A DNA stretch of 52,333 nt from Halorubrum saccharovorum DSM 1137 (GTDB taxonomy: Archaea; Halobacteriota; Halobacteria; Halobacteriales; Haloferacaceae). This document shows positions 42,701 to 50,354 of the stretch, piece by piece. The stretch covers positions 1 to 52,333 of the forward strand of contig NZ_AOJE01000066.1 in assembly GCF_000337915.1 (NCBI RefSeq), read 5' to 3'. Both the position numbers and the translations under genes were made by a program. Under the pieces are notes generated by a model. That model had not been told where the DNA came from, ran no database searches, and worked only from the letters and a program-made list of their open reading frames with translations. Every line of letters begins with the position of its first letter. Position 1 is the first letter of the stretch.

Positions 42701-43623
42701 ATTCTCGTGACAATACAGATCTAATAAAAAGGGTTCTACGGACGATGATAAATGTCCACCTCTCTGACGATGGAGATCCATATTATCCACTAAATGGTCA
42801 GTTGATGACTGGGCAAACAGCTCTTGAAGACGTGAGTTCTGTTCTTGATGTACTCGAGAATTTGGACAAACTGGACGACCCGGCTGAGGCCGTGCATATG
42901 TTAATCGCCACGTCTATGATCAGCCACGGGGTTGACGTCGACGCACTGGGATTCATCGGCTTCTTCGGATTACCACGAAACACGGCTGAGTATATTCAGT
43001 CATACTCTCGTGTGGGACGCAAATGGCCTGGATCTGTGTTCTTATTGTTTGATCCGATGCGAACCAGAGATCGGTCACACTACAAGCACTTCCAGTACCA
43101 CCAGGAGTACCAGGACCTCCTCGTAGAAGCTACACCACTGGAACGATGGGCAGAATATGGCATCAAATGCACAATGCCTGGTGTAGTTTGTGCGCTTCTG
43201 CTCCAGTACTTCGATGAGAAACTAGCGGGCAAAACCAGTCAACGCCTCTACGATGGTGAAGGAGTTCAACAAGCAGTCACAAATGGCTATCTGGGTTATA
43301 ACGAAGTGCTGGCGATGGTTCGGAATGCGTATGGGCTCGATCACGAACTCGTCAACAGGAGCTCAAATACGGGTGTAGAGCTCTATCGACGTCAGATCGA
43401 GGCTCGTTTTGACGATATTTGGGATGCATTAATCGACCCACAGAACCTCATCGAGCGTCAGCGAGCAAATAACCCGAATTCTGATGAATCCAACTTCCTT
43501 AGTGCTGTCCTTGAACGAGGAGACCAACGAGCTCCAATGCTGAACCTGCGCGACATCGACGAACAGCTTACAATCGCCTTGGACAATGACACGTCCAGTA
43601 TAATTAATGGGTATCGTGGATGA
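39796..43623 (+). CDS. drmA: DISARM helicase DrmA
   Basis: A 1275-aa superfamily 2 helicase, the hallmark of DISARM. Walker A is PTGGGKT at 563-569 and the DExH box is DELH at 805-808 (LLIQDELHLLREEFGSFDSHYETL). Motifs V and VI are ATSMISHGVDVDALGFIGFF and YIQSYSRVGRK, with the arginine finger at about 1075. Between motifs I and II a zinc site CPFCG (675-679) and CENPEC is present. The first 500 residues are an N-terminal region that in characterised DrmA helps bind DNA. DrmA with DrmB forms the core DNA-recognition complex. Together with the downstream DrmB, DrmC and DrmMII the identification is secure. Confidence 0.93.
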   Translation: MSRDAPPSNAPRYTRPPSEAYEEDSNVEYIRRQLINNVLTNDLSERITGRGSQYESLYGSRPQNQFFAAALPSQYEYREAKANEESFENVAKKVAPFKIGVTFRLPRTISDDAEISIFPRASAFQRRFPTYDEQMRESNDNETASVLDQDRETSPTDAEDSDSDSSVMDTDEVTDLLRTYERLDPDWSAVTVSGSEVKSLIEDSDSRVFELDLSKLYKEAYDVDRRFRKRTEGVDENEASLLDQETLASKQAFENHLADSYARDEIPPLWDAHLEFDVKADEDGDYLLVTARLINTHGSDYQSEDEEYQERNDPGYEDWRSTFFDVEVAVTIEGEPLKTFDSNEIEDKYQYDGRIFAVGENTATEPVHPVHLDSSGIPDRSQYSENPTLDDPVGVRTELVPTYEQSRYLSRNPDDIAAPMDTLAGMNGDAALFNCLEDLADGMEAAVSDYREIKSEMTHNKSREAENDFDSSVESFQSHRDRMVTGIECLRQDSRALESFKRMNESFVKMGFDKWRTFQIVFILMTIPDMLKQADQVGDDIEIDWEEDQFTEQLDVADVIYFPTGGGKTEAYLGLVTFTAFHDRFRGKTHGMTAFAKFPLRFLSLQQLQRIANVLAMAEEIRRRDDIGGESFSVGYLVGSDNTPNKLSSGKYTNYIRDAQNDEEFKSSVKYVNNCPFCGEDSVIIDGDLEQGRILHKCENPECDEVQRNGGDPAPLPVYVTDQEIYRYTPTFVVATIDKISIIGMQRRMRTALFGRTLLRCDKHGFSGEDRCIANTRILNEGGECGPDDWVEIDPVDPPSLLIQDELHLLREEFGSFDSHYETLIQQLNAVFTDGNWNTKVVAATATIKGAEQQVEALYMKETNIFPSQSPRLKQSFYAYAHPTRIQRRMIGALPRSLSRTYAIEKVHEEYARAIQEYRAEPADLRDEMADVADTYSVDQANLPTDVDKYGPELNKILNDYETQVSYHYSRDNTDLIKRVLRTMINVHLSDDGDPYYPLNGQLMTGQTALEDVSSVLDVLENLDKLDDPAEAVHMLIATSMISHGVDVDALGFIGFFGLPRNTAEYIQSYSRVGRKWPGSVFLLFDPMRTRDRSHYKHFQYHQEYQDLLVEATPLERWAEYGIKCTMPGVVCALLLQYFDEKLAGKTSQRLYDGEGVQQAVTNGYLGYNEVLAMVRNAYGLDHELVNRSSNTGVELYRRQIEARFDDIWDALIDPQNLIERQRANNPNSDESNFLSAVLERGDQRAPMLNLRDIDEQLTIALDNDTSSIINGYRG

Positions 43624-43701
43624 ATCTTGTAAACTCACACACTAGCTTGGCGAGTTGTTCTAACAGAAGAACAGCAGTGCAATCCCCTAAAACTACGGAC
43701 A

Positions 43702-45666
43702 ATGACAGATAACGATTTGGAGATGGAGCGTGGTCGCGCACAGGCAATGCACTCATTCGGCGAAGCGAACGTCGTCGACATGGGTGACCTAGGAGTAACT
43801 GCTGAGGTTCGACCATGGCGGAACTCTTATGAAATAGACGACATCGACAAGGAACGAATAGTCGCTGAAATAAACAATCGGGCAGAGAGGCATCAGAACC
43901 GAACGACTGGTGATACTTGGGATGATCTTACATCAAGTGACATAGATATATATCAAGTCTATCGATCGATCGAAACACGGTTGTTTCCGACAATTTTCTA
44001 CTGTGAAGATTGTAAGAAGATACATAGTACGGCTCGTGAGTATCCACAACAGCTTCCAAGCGATGGTAAATGCGAGGTCTGTGACGGAAAGCTAACTCAG
44101 TTGTCTTTCGTCAACGTTTGTAGATGTGGACGACTTGAGGATCCAAGCCCCCCAAAGCCGTGCTCAAATCACGCATTCGAGGATTATCGGATACAAAAGA
44201 CTTCGAGTGGTCCTGCTTCATGGCGGTTCAGGTGTAATAAATGCGGAAATTCGATGGGAGGAATGTCCAAATCATGTGGAGTGTGCAACGAGATGGATGG
44301 TCCCTTACCCACAGCATCCTCAAGAATATACTATTCACAACGATTCGTGAGGGCAAACATCCCTCTTGTTGACATTGAACCAGAAGAAATGCCCACGTAT
44401 CAGCAGTGGGCTAGAGTCTTGGCTGCGGTATATCTCGGTTATCAAGATCCGGACGATATGACCATCGAAGAATTAGCAACTGAGGAAGGAAAATCAAGTC
44501 AATTTGAGGAGATGGTTGAGGATGGGGAAGATCCTGAGACAGTAAAACGGATTTTGGAAGGGATGGGAATTCCTCTCGAAGGACGTGGGCTTGCACTGGA
44601 GGATACAGAACATATTGTCCCCTTCGACGCACAAAAAGAATTCCACTCTGAGGAAGCAGACCGCAAACTTGCGTGGTCGAACACGTCTCATGCACTATTC
44701 ACGTTCATGAGAACCACAGATGGGTATGACGGCGACCCAGAGAAAATCAAGCAATTGGATTATCCGAATCCGACTGATCTCGAGATTTACACCTCAGATC
44801 CCGAGTTCCGATCTGACCACCCTCAGAGCAGTAGGTACAGGGACCAATTAAACAAGACGAACATCAGTCAAGCGTGGGTCGTGGACCAATTTCCCTTGCT
44901 CAACGTGCTCTACGGGTACAGTCGCGGCGATCCGGAACCAAGAAACACGGATCTAAAACGATTCACGCATCCTCGTGGAAAAAATACTGTCCCTGTTTTT
45001 GCAGACCGAGCACCATCTGAGGCGATCGTCCTCGAGATCGATCGAGCTGCGATCATTAACTGGCTGGTTGCCAACGACCTCCTTGATGAGTCTGCTCCAG
45101 AAGACAGCAGATACTCTGTTCCGGACACATCCGATGAACGGGCGCTAAAAGAATGGTTTTTGACCAATATTGCGACAACAGAACTGGAGAATCCGTTTGC
45201 AGACATTGAAGATGAGATCACCGAGGCGGTGTATACACTGTTACATTCGATGAGCCACTGTCTACTTGCACGAGCTGGCGAGCAGTGTGGACTCGCTACG
45301 GATACACTTGGAGAGCGCGTGTTCAGTAATATTCCTGCGATTGTGATCTATGCATCAACCACGGAATCATTCTCGATCGGCAGTATGTCGACGTTATTCA
45401 AAACTCGTCTTCACCCGTGGCTATCTCAGGCACGAGACCTCGCAGAAGATTGCCTCTTAGACCCGGCATGTTCGGAAGATACAGAGGGTGCCGCTTGCGA
45501 TGCCTGTATTCATATCTCAGAGACTTCTTGTGAATTTTTCAATCATTCATTAGACCGTAGATTGCTCGAAGGAAAAGATAAGATTACAGGATTTTGGGAA
45601 CCAGCAATTCAGAATAGCTCCGAAAGAACTAGCGACATGAATTCAATCGACGAAGAAACTGAGTAG
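43702..45666 (+). CDS. drmB: DISARM protein DrmB (DUF1998)
   Basis: A 654-aa protein with two cysteine clusters in the N-terminal third (YCEDCKKIH, CEVCDGK, CRCGRL; then RCNKCG, CGVCNEMDG). A C-terminal DUF1998 domain follows, with SMSHCLLARAGEQCG, YASTTESFSIGSMSTL and the late cysteines CLLDPACSEDTEGAACDAC. All these would bind zinc. DUF1998 proteins accompany DrmA-type helicases; in DISARM, DrmB binds DrmA. The gene follows drmA after 78 bases and precedes drmC by 35. Confidence 0.92.
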   Translation: MTDNDLEMERGRAQAMHSFGEANVVDMGDLGVTAEVRPWRNSYEIDDIDKERIVAEINNRAERHQNRTTGDTWDDLTSSDIDIYQVYRSIETRLFPTIFYCEDCKKIHSTAREYPQQLPSDGKCEVCDGKLTQLSFVNVCRCGRLEDPSPPKPCSNHAFEDYRIQKTSSGPASWRFRCNKCGNSMGGMSKSCGVCNEMDGPLPTASSRIYYSQRFVRANIPLVDIEPEEMPTYQQWARVLAAVYLGYQDPDDMTIEELATEEGKSSQFEEMVEDGEDPETVKRILEGMGIPLEGRGLALEDTEHIVPFDAQKEFHSEEADRKLAWSNTSHALFTFMRTTDGYDGDPEKIKQLDYPNPTDLEIYTSDPEFRSDHPQSSRYRDQLNKTNISQAWVVDQFPLLNVLYGYSRGDPEPRNTDLKRFTHPRGKNTVPVFADRAPSEAIVLEIDRAAIINWLVANDLLDESAPEDSRYSVPDTSDERALKEWFLTNIATTELENPFADIEDEITEAVYTLLHSMSHCLLARAGEQCGLATDTLGERVFSNIPAIVIYASTTESFSIGSMSTLFKTRLHPWLSQARDLAEDCLLDPACSEDTEGAACDACIHISETSCEFFNHSLDRRLLEGKDKITGFWEPAIQNSSERTSDMNSIDEETE

Positions 45667-45701
45667 GTCACTGGAAAACATACGATAATCAAGATCATCA
45701 T

Positions 45702-46712
45702 ATGAATCGACAAGCCCGGTTACTGGACGGATCTCCAATCTGTAGTGATTTCTCTATTGTGGATGTGATTCCAGATCCAAAGCGAATCGAATCGATACGT
45801 CTTGCACTTGCTTTATTGGGAAGTACTACTCCCATCGGTACGCAATCGACCACTAATACTGGTAATGTAGACATTCGTTATTTCGATGGACTACCATTTC
45901 CGATCCGATGCCGGACATACGCATTTAAACAGGATCACCTAAACAAGGTTCTTGCTGCGTTCGATGAACAAATCACTTCGAGAGAATTCAATGCCCTGGC
46001 GACAACGCTCTGCAACAACGGTGTAGCAATAGAAAAGACAACAAGTCGGGGATACGCAGACTACCGAATAGAAGTCACTGACCCACTCAGTGCTCTCCGG
46101 ATTCTTGACCAAATCATAATCGCAACATATAGTCAAGTGAGTAATTCTACTGGTTCCTCAAACAAGGAGAATTCTTCCGTAGAAATTGTTTCAACTCTTC
46201 CGAAAGAAGTCATCGCCTCTAAACAGGGAAAATTCAGCCCAATTCGCATATCCATTCGTAAGCAGCTCGCGAATGCGTCTGAAATTGTCCGAATTGCAAA
46301 TCCCTATTTTGATACTACAGACCATGTAATAGATGATTTAGCGGCTATTCCCCGTCGTGGCGTCCAGTTACGACTTATCACCCGCGAGGCTGAAGCCGAT
46401 GAGCCAAATCAGTCTACGCTAGACGCTCTAGAGAAGATTATTTCGCAATTATCGGACTCAAAAGGCGCAAGTGAGAATCTATCAATCCGTGATTTCTACG
46501 AGACAAACCGCTGGAATCGGCAGACAGGTGCAACTCACGCAAAGGCCATAGTTATTGACGATACAGTTGCGTATTTGGGGAGTGCTAATCTAACACGTCT
46601 TTCTTTGTCTGGTAATTTTGAATTGGGCGTTCTCCTCCGAGGAGAAGTCGTCCAGGAAGTGATCGATATATTTGATGCAATGTTCGATTACGCTACGCCG
46701 ATACGGTTCTAA
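45702..46712 (+). CDS. drmC: DISARM phospholipase D-like protein DrmC
   Basis: A 336-aa PLD-superfamily protein with one HKD motif: His279-x-Lys281-x4-Asp286 in THAKAIVIDDTVAYLGSANLTRLSLSGNFELG. One motif per chain implies that a dimer forms the active site, as in PLD-type nucleases. The N-terminal half (1-150) has no recognised motif, and the central EIVRIANPYFDTTDHVIDDLAAI leads into the PLD fold. In DISARM, DrmC is a candidate nuclease, although deleting it is reported to have little effect in the tested bacterium. It starts 35 bases after drmB. Confidence 0.9.
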   Translation: MNRQARLLDGSPICSDFSIVDVIPDPKRIESIRLALALLGSTTPIGTQSTTNTGNVDIRYFDGLPFPIRCRTYAFKQDHLNKVLAAFDEQITSREFNALATTLCNNGVAIEKTTSRGYADYRIEVTDPLSALRILDQIIIATYSQVSNSTGSSNKENSSVEIVSTLPKEVIASKQGKFSPIRISIRKQLANASEIVRIANPYFDTTDHVIDDLAAIPRRGVQLRLITREAEADEPNQSTLDALEKIISQLSDSKGASENLSIRDFYETNRWNRQTGATHAKAIVIDDTVAYLGSANLTRLSLSGNFELGVLLRGEVVQEVIDIFDAMFDYATPIRF

Positions 46713-47099
46713 TCAGAGATGATTCTCAAGTCGTAACACGAGTCTGTGGGAACACGGTTACAGAGGGGGATTTCAGAGATACTTGTTCTTTGTTAGTATA
46801 CTGGGAAACAAACAAGTAACACAGTCAAATAGATGACGCCAATATATCACATTTCCAAAGGACAGTTCAGCAAAACCACCGGATTCAGTCTTAGCAGCCC
46901 ATCGGGAATTACACGGATTCACGCGGTAGCGTTTAGACAGCAGAGATTAATATTTTGAAAGAAATATTAAATATAAATTTGAAACAGTACCTGTAAAATA
47001 ATTTGACACCTACTAAACTCATCCGAGCGAATGTGCGGAATATAGATAGACACCGTTCAACCGATAAATATAGACGTCGGGGATAGACAATATTAGACG
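46713..47099. promoter_or_regulatory. Spacer between drmC and drmMII, with inverted repeat and promoter
   Basis: No gene is seen in these 387 AT-rich bases. acttgtt (46781-46787) and aacaagt (46811-46817) are complementary and could fold as a terminator of the drmEABC transcript. Near the end, CGATAAATATAG (47062-47073) is centred about 30 bases before the drmMII ATG and fits a TATA element of a leaderless transcript. The methylase therefore probably has its own promoter. Confidence 0.5.
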
Positions 47100-48326
47100 A
47101 TGAGTAAGGGGAAGGTTGTTGACCTGTTCTGCGGTGCTGGCGGAGCATCGCTTGGGTTCGTTCAGGCAGGATATGAGGTAGTAGGTGCGGTTGATGCGTA
47201 CGAACGAGCGCTGAACACCTATCAGAAGAACCTCTGTCAACGATCACTCGACGAATACTCTGGCAGTGTTTCTTTCGATGCACCGCTTCAGGCGGACCTG
47301 AGCCGTGGATACGAAGATAACGATGTCGATAATGAACTTCCAACGGTCACCTTTGAGGATATTCGGGAGGAGTTCGACCTTGAGAAGGGAGATATAGACG
47401 TGATCTGTGGATGTCCTCCTTGCCAAAATTTTAGTGGCCTCCGAGATACAGACCCTTGGCCCAGCGGAAAGCCTAAGGATAACCTTCTGCGTGCCTACGT
47501 CGAATTTATTGAAGAAGAGATTCCCGATGTCGTCTTCTTCGAAAATGTTAGTAATATTATGAACGCTGGTGAGGAGGTTCCAACCGATTACATCGATTGG
47601 CTAGTACGGCGGATGGCTACCATGACTCGAAGTGAGGATACACTAGACAATGGCGGTTACGGGTACGAATTAGATGTTGTTAACGCTGCTAATTACGGCG
47701 TCCCACAAAAGCGGAACCGAACAATTGGAATGTTCGTCTATGGTGCCGAAGATTCTGACATCGAACTTCCAGAACCAACACACGCAGAAAGTCCGGGAGA
47801 CGACGAAGATCTCAGAAAATGGACGACAGTTCGGGACACAATTCGACGGGATGATCTAAAGGAAGATCTTGACCTTGGTCAAAAACAAGTTGGTATCGAT
47901 GGTTATCCGGATGATCCGGCGCATCGTGCTCACCGACACCAAGATAGTACCGTTAAAATGATCAGAGCAATCCGCCGTCATGGCGGGAGTTGGAGAGATC
48001 TCCGAGGGACTGAGGACGAGAATCTTATCAAAGAGTGTCATCAAAACCTAAATTCAGGTGCGTCTTCCGCTTACGGTATCATGAACTGGGACGAGCCGGC
48101 CCCAACTATGACCACTCGTTGCACTAATGTAAGTTCGGGGCGATTTACTCACCCGTCAGAAGATCGTGGTATCACCTTTCGGGAGGCAGCGCTACTGATG
48201 GATTTCCCGATTTGGTATGAGCTACCGAGTACAAACCAAGATGCTGAACGGGTCGTTGGGAATGCAGTTCCCCCAACTCTAGTAAAAAGGACAATTAATG
48301 GAACAGAGGGTGTTAAGATTAGATGA
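47100..48326 (+). CDS. drmMII: DISARM cytosine-5 DNA methyltransferase DrmMII
   Basis: A 408-aa C5-cytosine methyltransferase. Motif I is VVDLFCGAGGASLGF at residues 6-20 (S-adenosylmethionine site). Motif IV has the catalytic Cys108 in CGCPPCQNFSG, motif VI is FFENVSN with Glu148, and motif VIII is NYGVPQKRNRTIG. The C-terminal motifs IX-X end with ERVVGNAVPPTLV. The target-recognition region between VIII and IX (about 225-330) is specific to this enzyme. In class 2 DISARM this methylase protects host DNA (CCWGG in the studied bacterium); the site here is unknown. It lies after drmC, as in the known order. Confidence 0.92.
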   Translation: MSKGKVVDLFCGAGGASLGFVQAGYEVVGAVDAYERALNTYQKNLCQRSLDEYSGSVSFDAPLQADLSRGYEDNDVDNELPTVTFEDIREEFDLEKGDIDVICGCPPCQNFSGLRDTDPWPSGKPKDNLLRAYVEFIEEEIPDVVFFENVSNIMNAGEEVPTDYIDWLVRRMATMTRSEDTLDNGGYGYELDVVNAANYGVPQKRNRTIGMFVYGAEDSDIELPEPTHAESPGDDEDLRKWTTVRDTIRRDDLKEDLDLGQKQVGIDGYPDDPAHRAHRHQDSTVKMIRAIRRHGGSWRDLRGTEDENLIKECHQNLNSGASSAYGIMNWDEPAPTMTTRCTNVSSGRFTHPSEDRGITFREAALLMDFPIWYELPSTNQDAERVVGNAVPPTLVKRTINGTEGVKIR

Positions 48327-48973
48327 TGGCATTGTGGAGAGCTGCAGAGGCTTTGACCCAGCGATCTACTGATTTCCAGGAGCTATAGTGGGAGAACCGG
48401 CTATAGAAGAGCCTGGTTCGGTACTTGGGAAGGCCGAACCTGGCTTCGATCAAAGACCGTTCCCCCACGTTTCACGGCGTGAATCACAGAGATTGAGATC
48501 ATCAAGCGCCCAGTTGCACCACGGTCCGCGATCCACGAGAACAACTGGTTCACCGCGACACCGCTCGAGGACTTGTTTGACGAACAGCAAGGCATCGAGG
48601 TCAGATCGGCCGGGAGAGACCTCGATGTGGAGACGTTCGAAGTCACCCACATCGACTGCCGCCCAGACGTAGACCTCAGTCTCTTCGACTTTCAGCTTGG
48701 TCTCATCGATAGCGACAGTCGAATGGTAGTCGTGAACTGGGTCGAATAGGTGCGCCAAGCGGTGATACCACTGACGTACGGCCTCGTATGAGCGCCCGAC
48801 TGCTCGCTCATCGCGCCGATACGAGAGACCGGCGTGATACAAAAATACTGTTTCGACGCGGTGTTCCGTCGGCGTATCTTCACGCGAAAATACCTCTTGA
48901 TCGCGTGCTTTCGCAACGCGCGGTCGAGCAATTTCGAGTCACCAACTCGCCCTTGCTCGGCTGCACTCTTCAC
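48319..48973 (-). pseudogene. IS6-like insertion sequence transposase, frameshifted
   Basis: Minus strand, in three frames. The N-terminus from 48973 (KSAAEQGRVGDSKLLDRAL...KRYF) shifts at about 48880-48886, where an extra CG dinucleotide seems present, to the frame reading YHAGLSYRRDERAVGRS, AIDETKLKVEETEVYVWAAVD and VVLVDRGPWCNWALDDL. A second shift near 48455 leads to GERSLIEARFGL and a final ALHNAII stop at 48319. The DDE triad is recognisable (Asp in AIDET, Asp in LVDRG, Glu in LIEAR), of the IS6-like haloarchaeal type. Two frameshifts make it inactive. Its stop lies inside the last codons of drmMII on the other strand. No clear terminal repeats were identified. Confidence 0.82.
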
Positions 48974-49050
48974 GCTAAGGTTGACATCCCCCCGTTCTTA
49001 AGCTATTCTACTATCTAATTTTGTGTTTGGTAGCGCGTACTATATGATGA

Positions 49051-49060
49051 TTTTATATAT
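49051..49060 (+). promoter_or_regulatory. TATA element of the exonuclease-like gene
   Basis: TTTTATATAT lies 23-32 bases before the ATG at 49083, the exact spacing for a leaderless transcript. It rules against the earlier in-frame ATGs at 49023 and nearby, which lie upstream of or within the box. Confidence 0.6.
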
Positions 49061-49082
49061 GACGGTGATAGAAAATCGCCTG

Positions 49083-50063
49083 ATGGAACTCCCTCGCACT
49101 ACGAAGCCAGATATCGAAGACCGCGAAGCAATTGACATTGTTGGAAAAGTGATTCAGGGAAAATCGTTCGATAATGGTGATCAAAAATATCGGATGCTCG
49201 ATCCAGAGCAAAACGAAATCGAGCTGAAAATTTGGGCGAGTGAATCCGATAACTACGATATTGAGGCTGGTCACTGGTATTTGCTAGAGAGGGCAGAGGG
49301 TGACGAATACAAAGGCGATCGTAAATTGAGCTCAAATAGAGGGGAAATGGGCGTTACGCTCCTTGAGGAACCACCGGAGTTCGTCAAAGTACCAGAAGAT
49401 AATCATTCACCTCCGCTGGTTGAGGGGGGTGTGCTGGCTGTAGATATCGAGACCGTCTCAACAGTTCCAGAGCATCAGCTCGATCTAGATAACTCAGACC
49501 ATATCGAGTTACTGTGTATTGGGGTCGGGTTCACACCGCAGGCAGGTTCGCCGGGCCGTTCTCAAGTTCTGTTCAGAGAAGGTACTGGCGTTGATGACGA
49601 GCGAGAACTGCTCGAACAGTTCTGTGAATTCGTTAATTCTCGCTCTCCCGATCAACTTCGCTTGTTCAAGGGTGATTTTGATATACAACACCTCCAAGGC
49701 CGGGGAAAACGGGTTGATTCCGGTTCGGGTCTTGAAGATCGCGTTCGAGAAATATTTGAGACGTACGAGATCAATAACCTCGACCCACTTGGAACACTGG
49801 AGGAAAACTACAACACACCAAACACATATTGGGATATCTACAACCATTCGCTGAATCCTGCTGATTGGCGAAAAGATCATCCAAATTACGACGGGGACGT
49901 AGATGATCCGACGGTTAGTAACAAGGACATCCCATATTTCGGAGAGAGATTCTTGGAACTGTGCGACCAGAAGGAAATAACACGGGAGCACCGCACGCTC
50001 CGTGAGCTTATTCGCCATTACACCGTCGCAGATATTGATCCTCTTTTTGACGAAACCGAGTAG
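49083..50063 (+). CDS. OB-fold plus DEDD 3'-5' exonuclease-like protein
   Basis: A 326-aa protein beginning MELPRTTKPDIEDREAIDIVG. Residues about 14-95 resemble an RPA-type OB fold (DIVGKVIQGKSF...KYRMLDPEQNEIELKIWASES...GHWYLLERAEGDEY), which would bind single-stranded nucleic acid. Residues 115-322 resemble a DEDD exonuclease of the DnaQ/DNA polymerase B type: Asp121-x-Glu123 (VLAVDIETVS), FKGDFDIQHL with Asp200 as motif II, and HYTVADIDPL giving Tyr313-x3-Asp317 as motif III. All four acidic residues are present. It lies beyond DISARM, with the IS remnant in between, on the same strand. Function in defence or repair is inferred only. Confidence 0.72.
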   Translation: MELPRTTKPDIEDREAIDIVGKVIQGKSFDNGDQKYRMLDPEQNEIELKIWASESDNYDIEAGHWYLLERAEGDEYKGDRKLSSNRGEMGVTLLEEPPEFVKVPEDNHSPPLVEGGVLAVDIETVSTVPEHQLDLDNSDHIELLCIGVGFTPQAGSPGRSQVLFREGTGVDDERELLEQFCEFVNSRSPDQLRLFKGDFDIQHLQGRGKRVDSGSGLEDRVREIFETYEINNLDPLGTLEENYNTPNTYWDIYNHSLNPADWRKDHPNYDGDVDDPTVSNKDIPYFGERFLELCDQKEITREHRTLRELIRHYTVADIDPLFDETE

Positions 50064-50172
50064 CTCCGGAAGACTATTCGTTCTATAAGTTCGTCCTGTC
50101 AGATGTCAATCCCTGTTTCATGTGGATCATGTGGAACTCTGCGGGGATGGGAGGTACTTTTTCTCGCCAGTG

Positions 50173-50195
50173 CCCTTAGGCACACTCCCTAAGGG
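50173..50195 (+). terminator. Hairpin after the exonuclease-like gene
   Basis: cccttagg (50173-50180) and cctaaggg (50188-50195) are perfect complements with a 7-base loop, 110 bases past the stop at 50063 and followed by more G. The gap 50064-50354 also holds a tandem tcatgtgga pair near 50117-50134 but no gene. It probably ends the plus-strand transcript facing the gene at 50355. Confidence 0.5.
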
Positions 50196-50354
50196 GGGCG
50201 TCCCACCGACTGGGAAACGAGCGCGATATTGACGAGCAAAGAGACGACCTGCTGAGAGAACAAAACGCTCAGTCAACCCAAACCGCCCGGAATTACCCGC
50301 AAAAAGAGCCGATTCTAGGTGTATTGGATAGTGTTGCCACTCACGAGTCCCGCG

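Noticed and set aside
45702-46712. DrmC as a cardiolipin synthase or phospholipase.
   Set aside because: Only one HKD motif, no membrane segments, and a position inside a DISARM operon; a nuclease-type PLD is more likely.
50100-50200. Possible CRISPR repeat fragment near 'atccctgtttcatgtgg'.
   Set aside because: Only a 9-base tandem pair and one hairpin are present; no regularly spaced repeats occur here or anywhere in the window.
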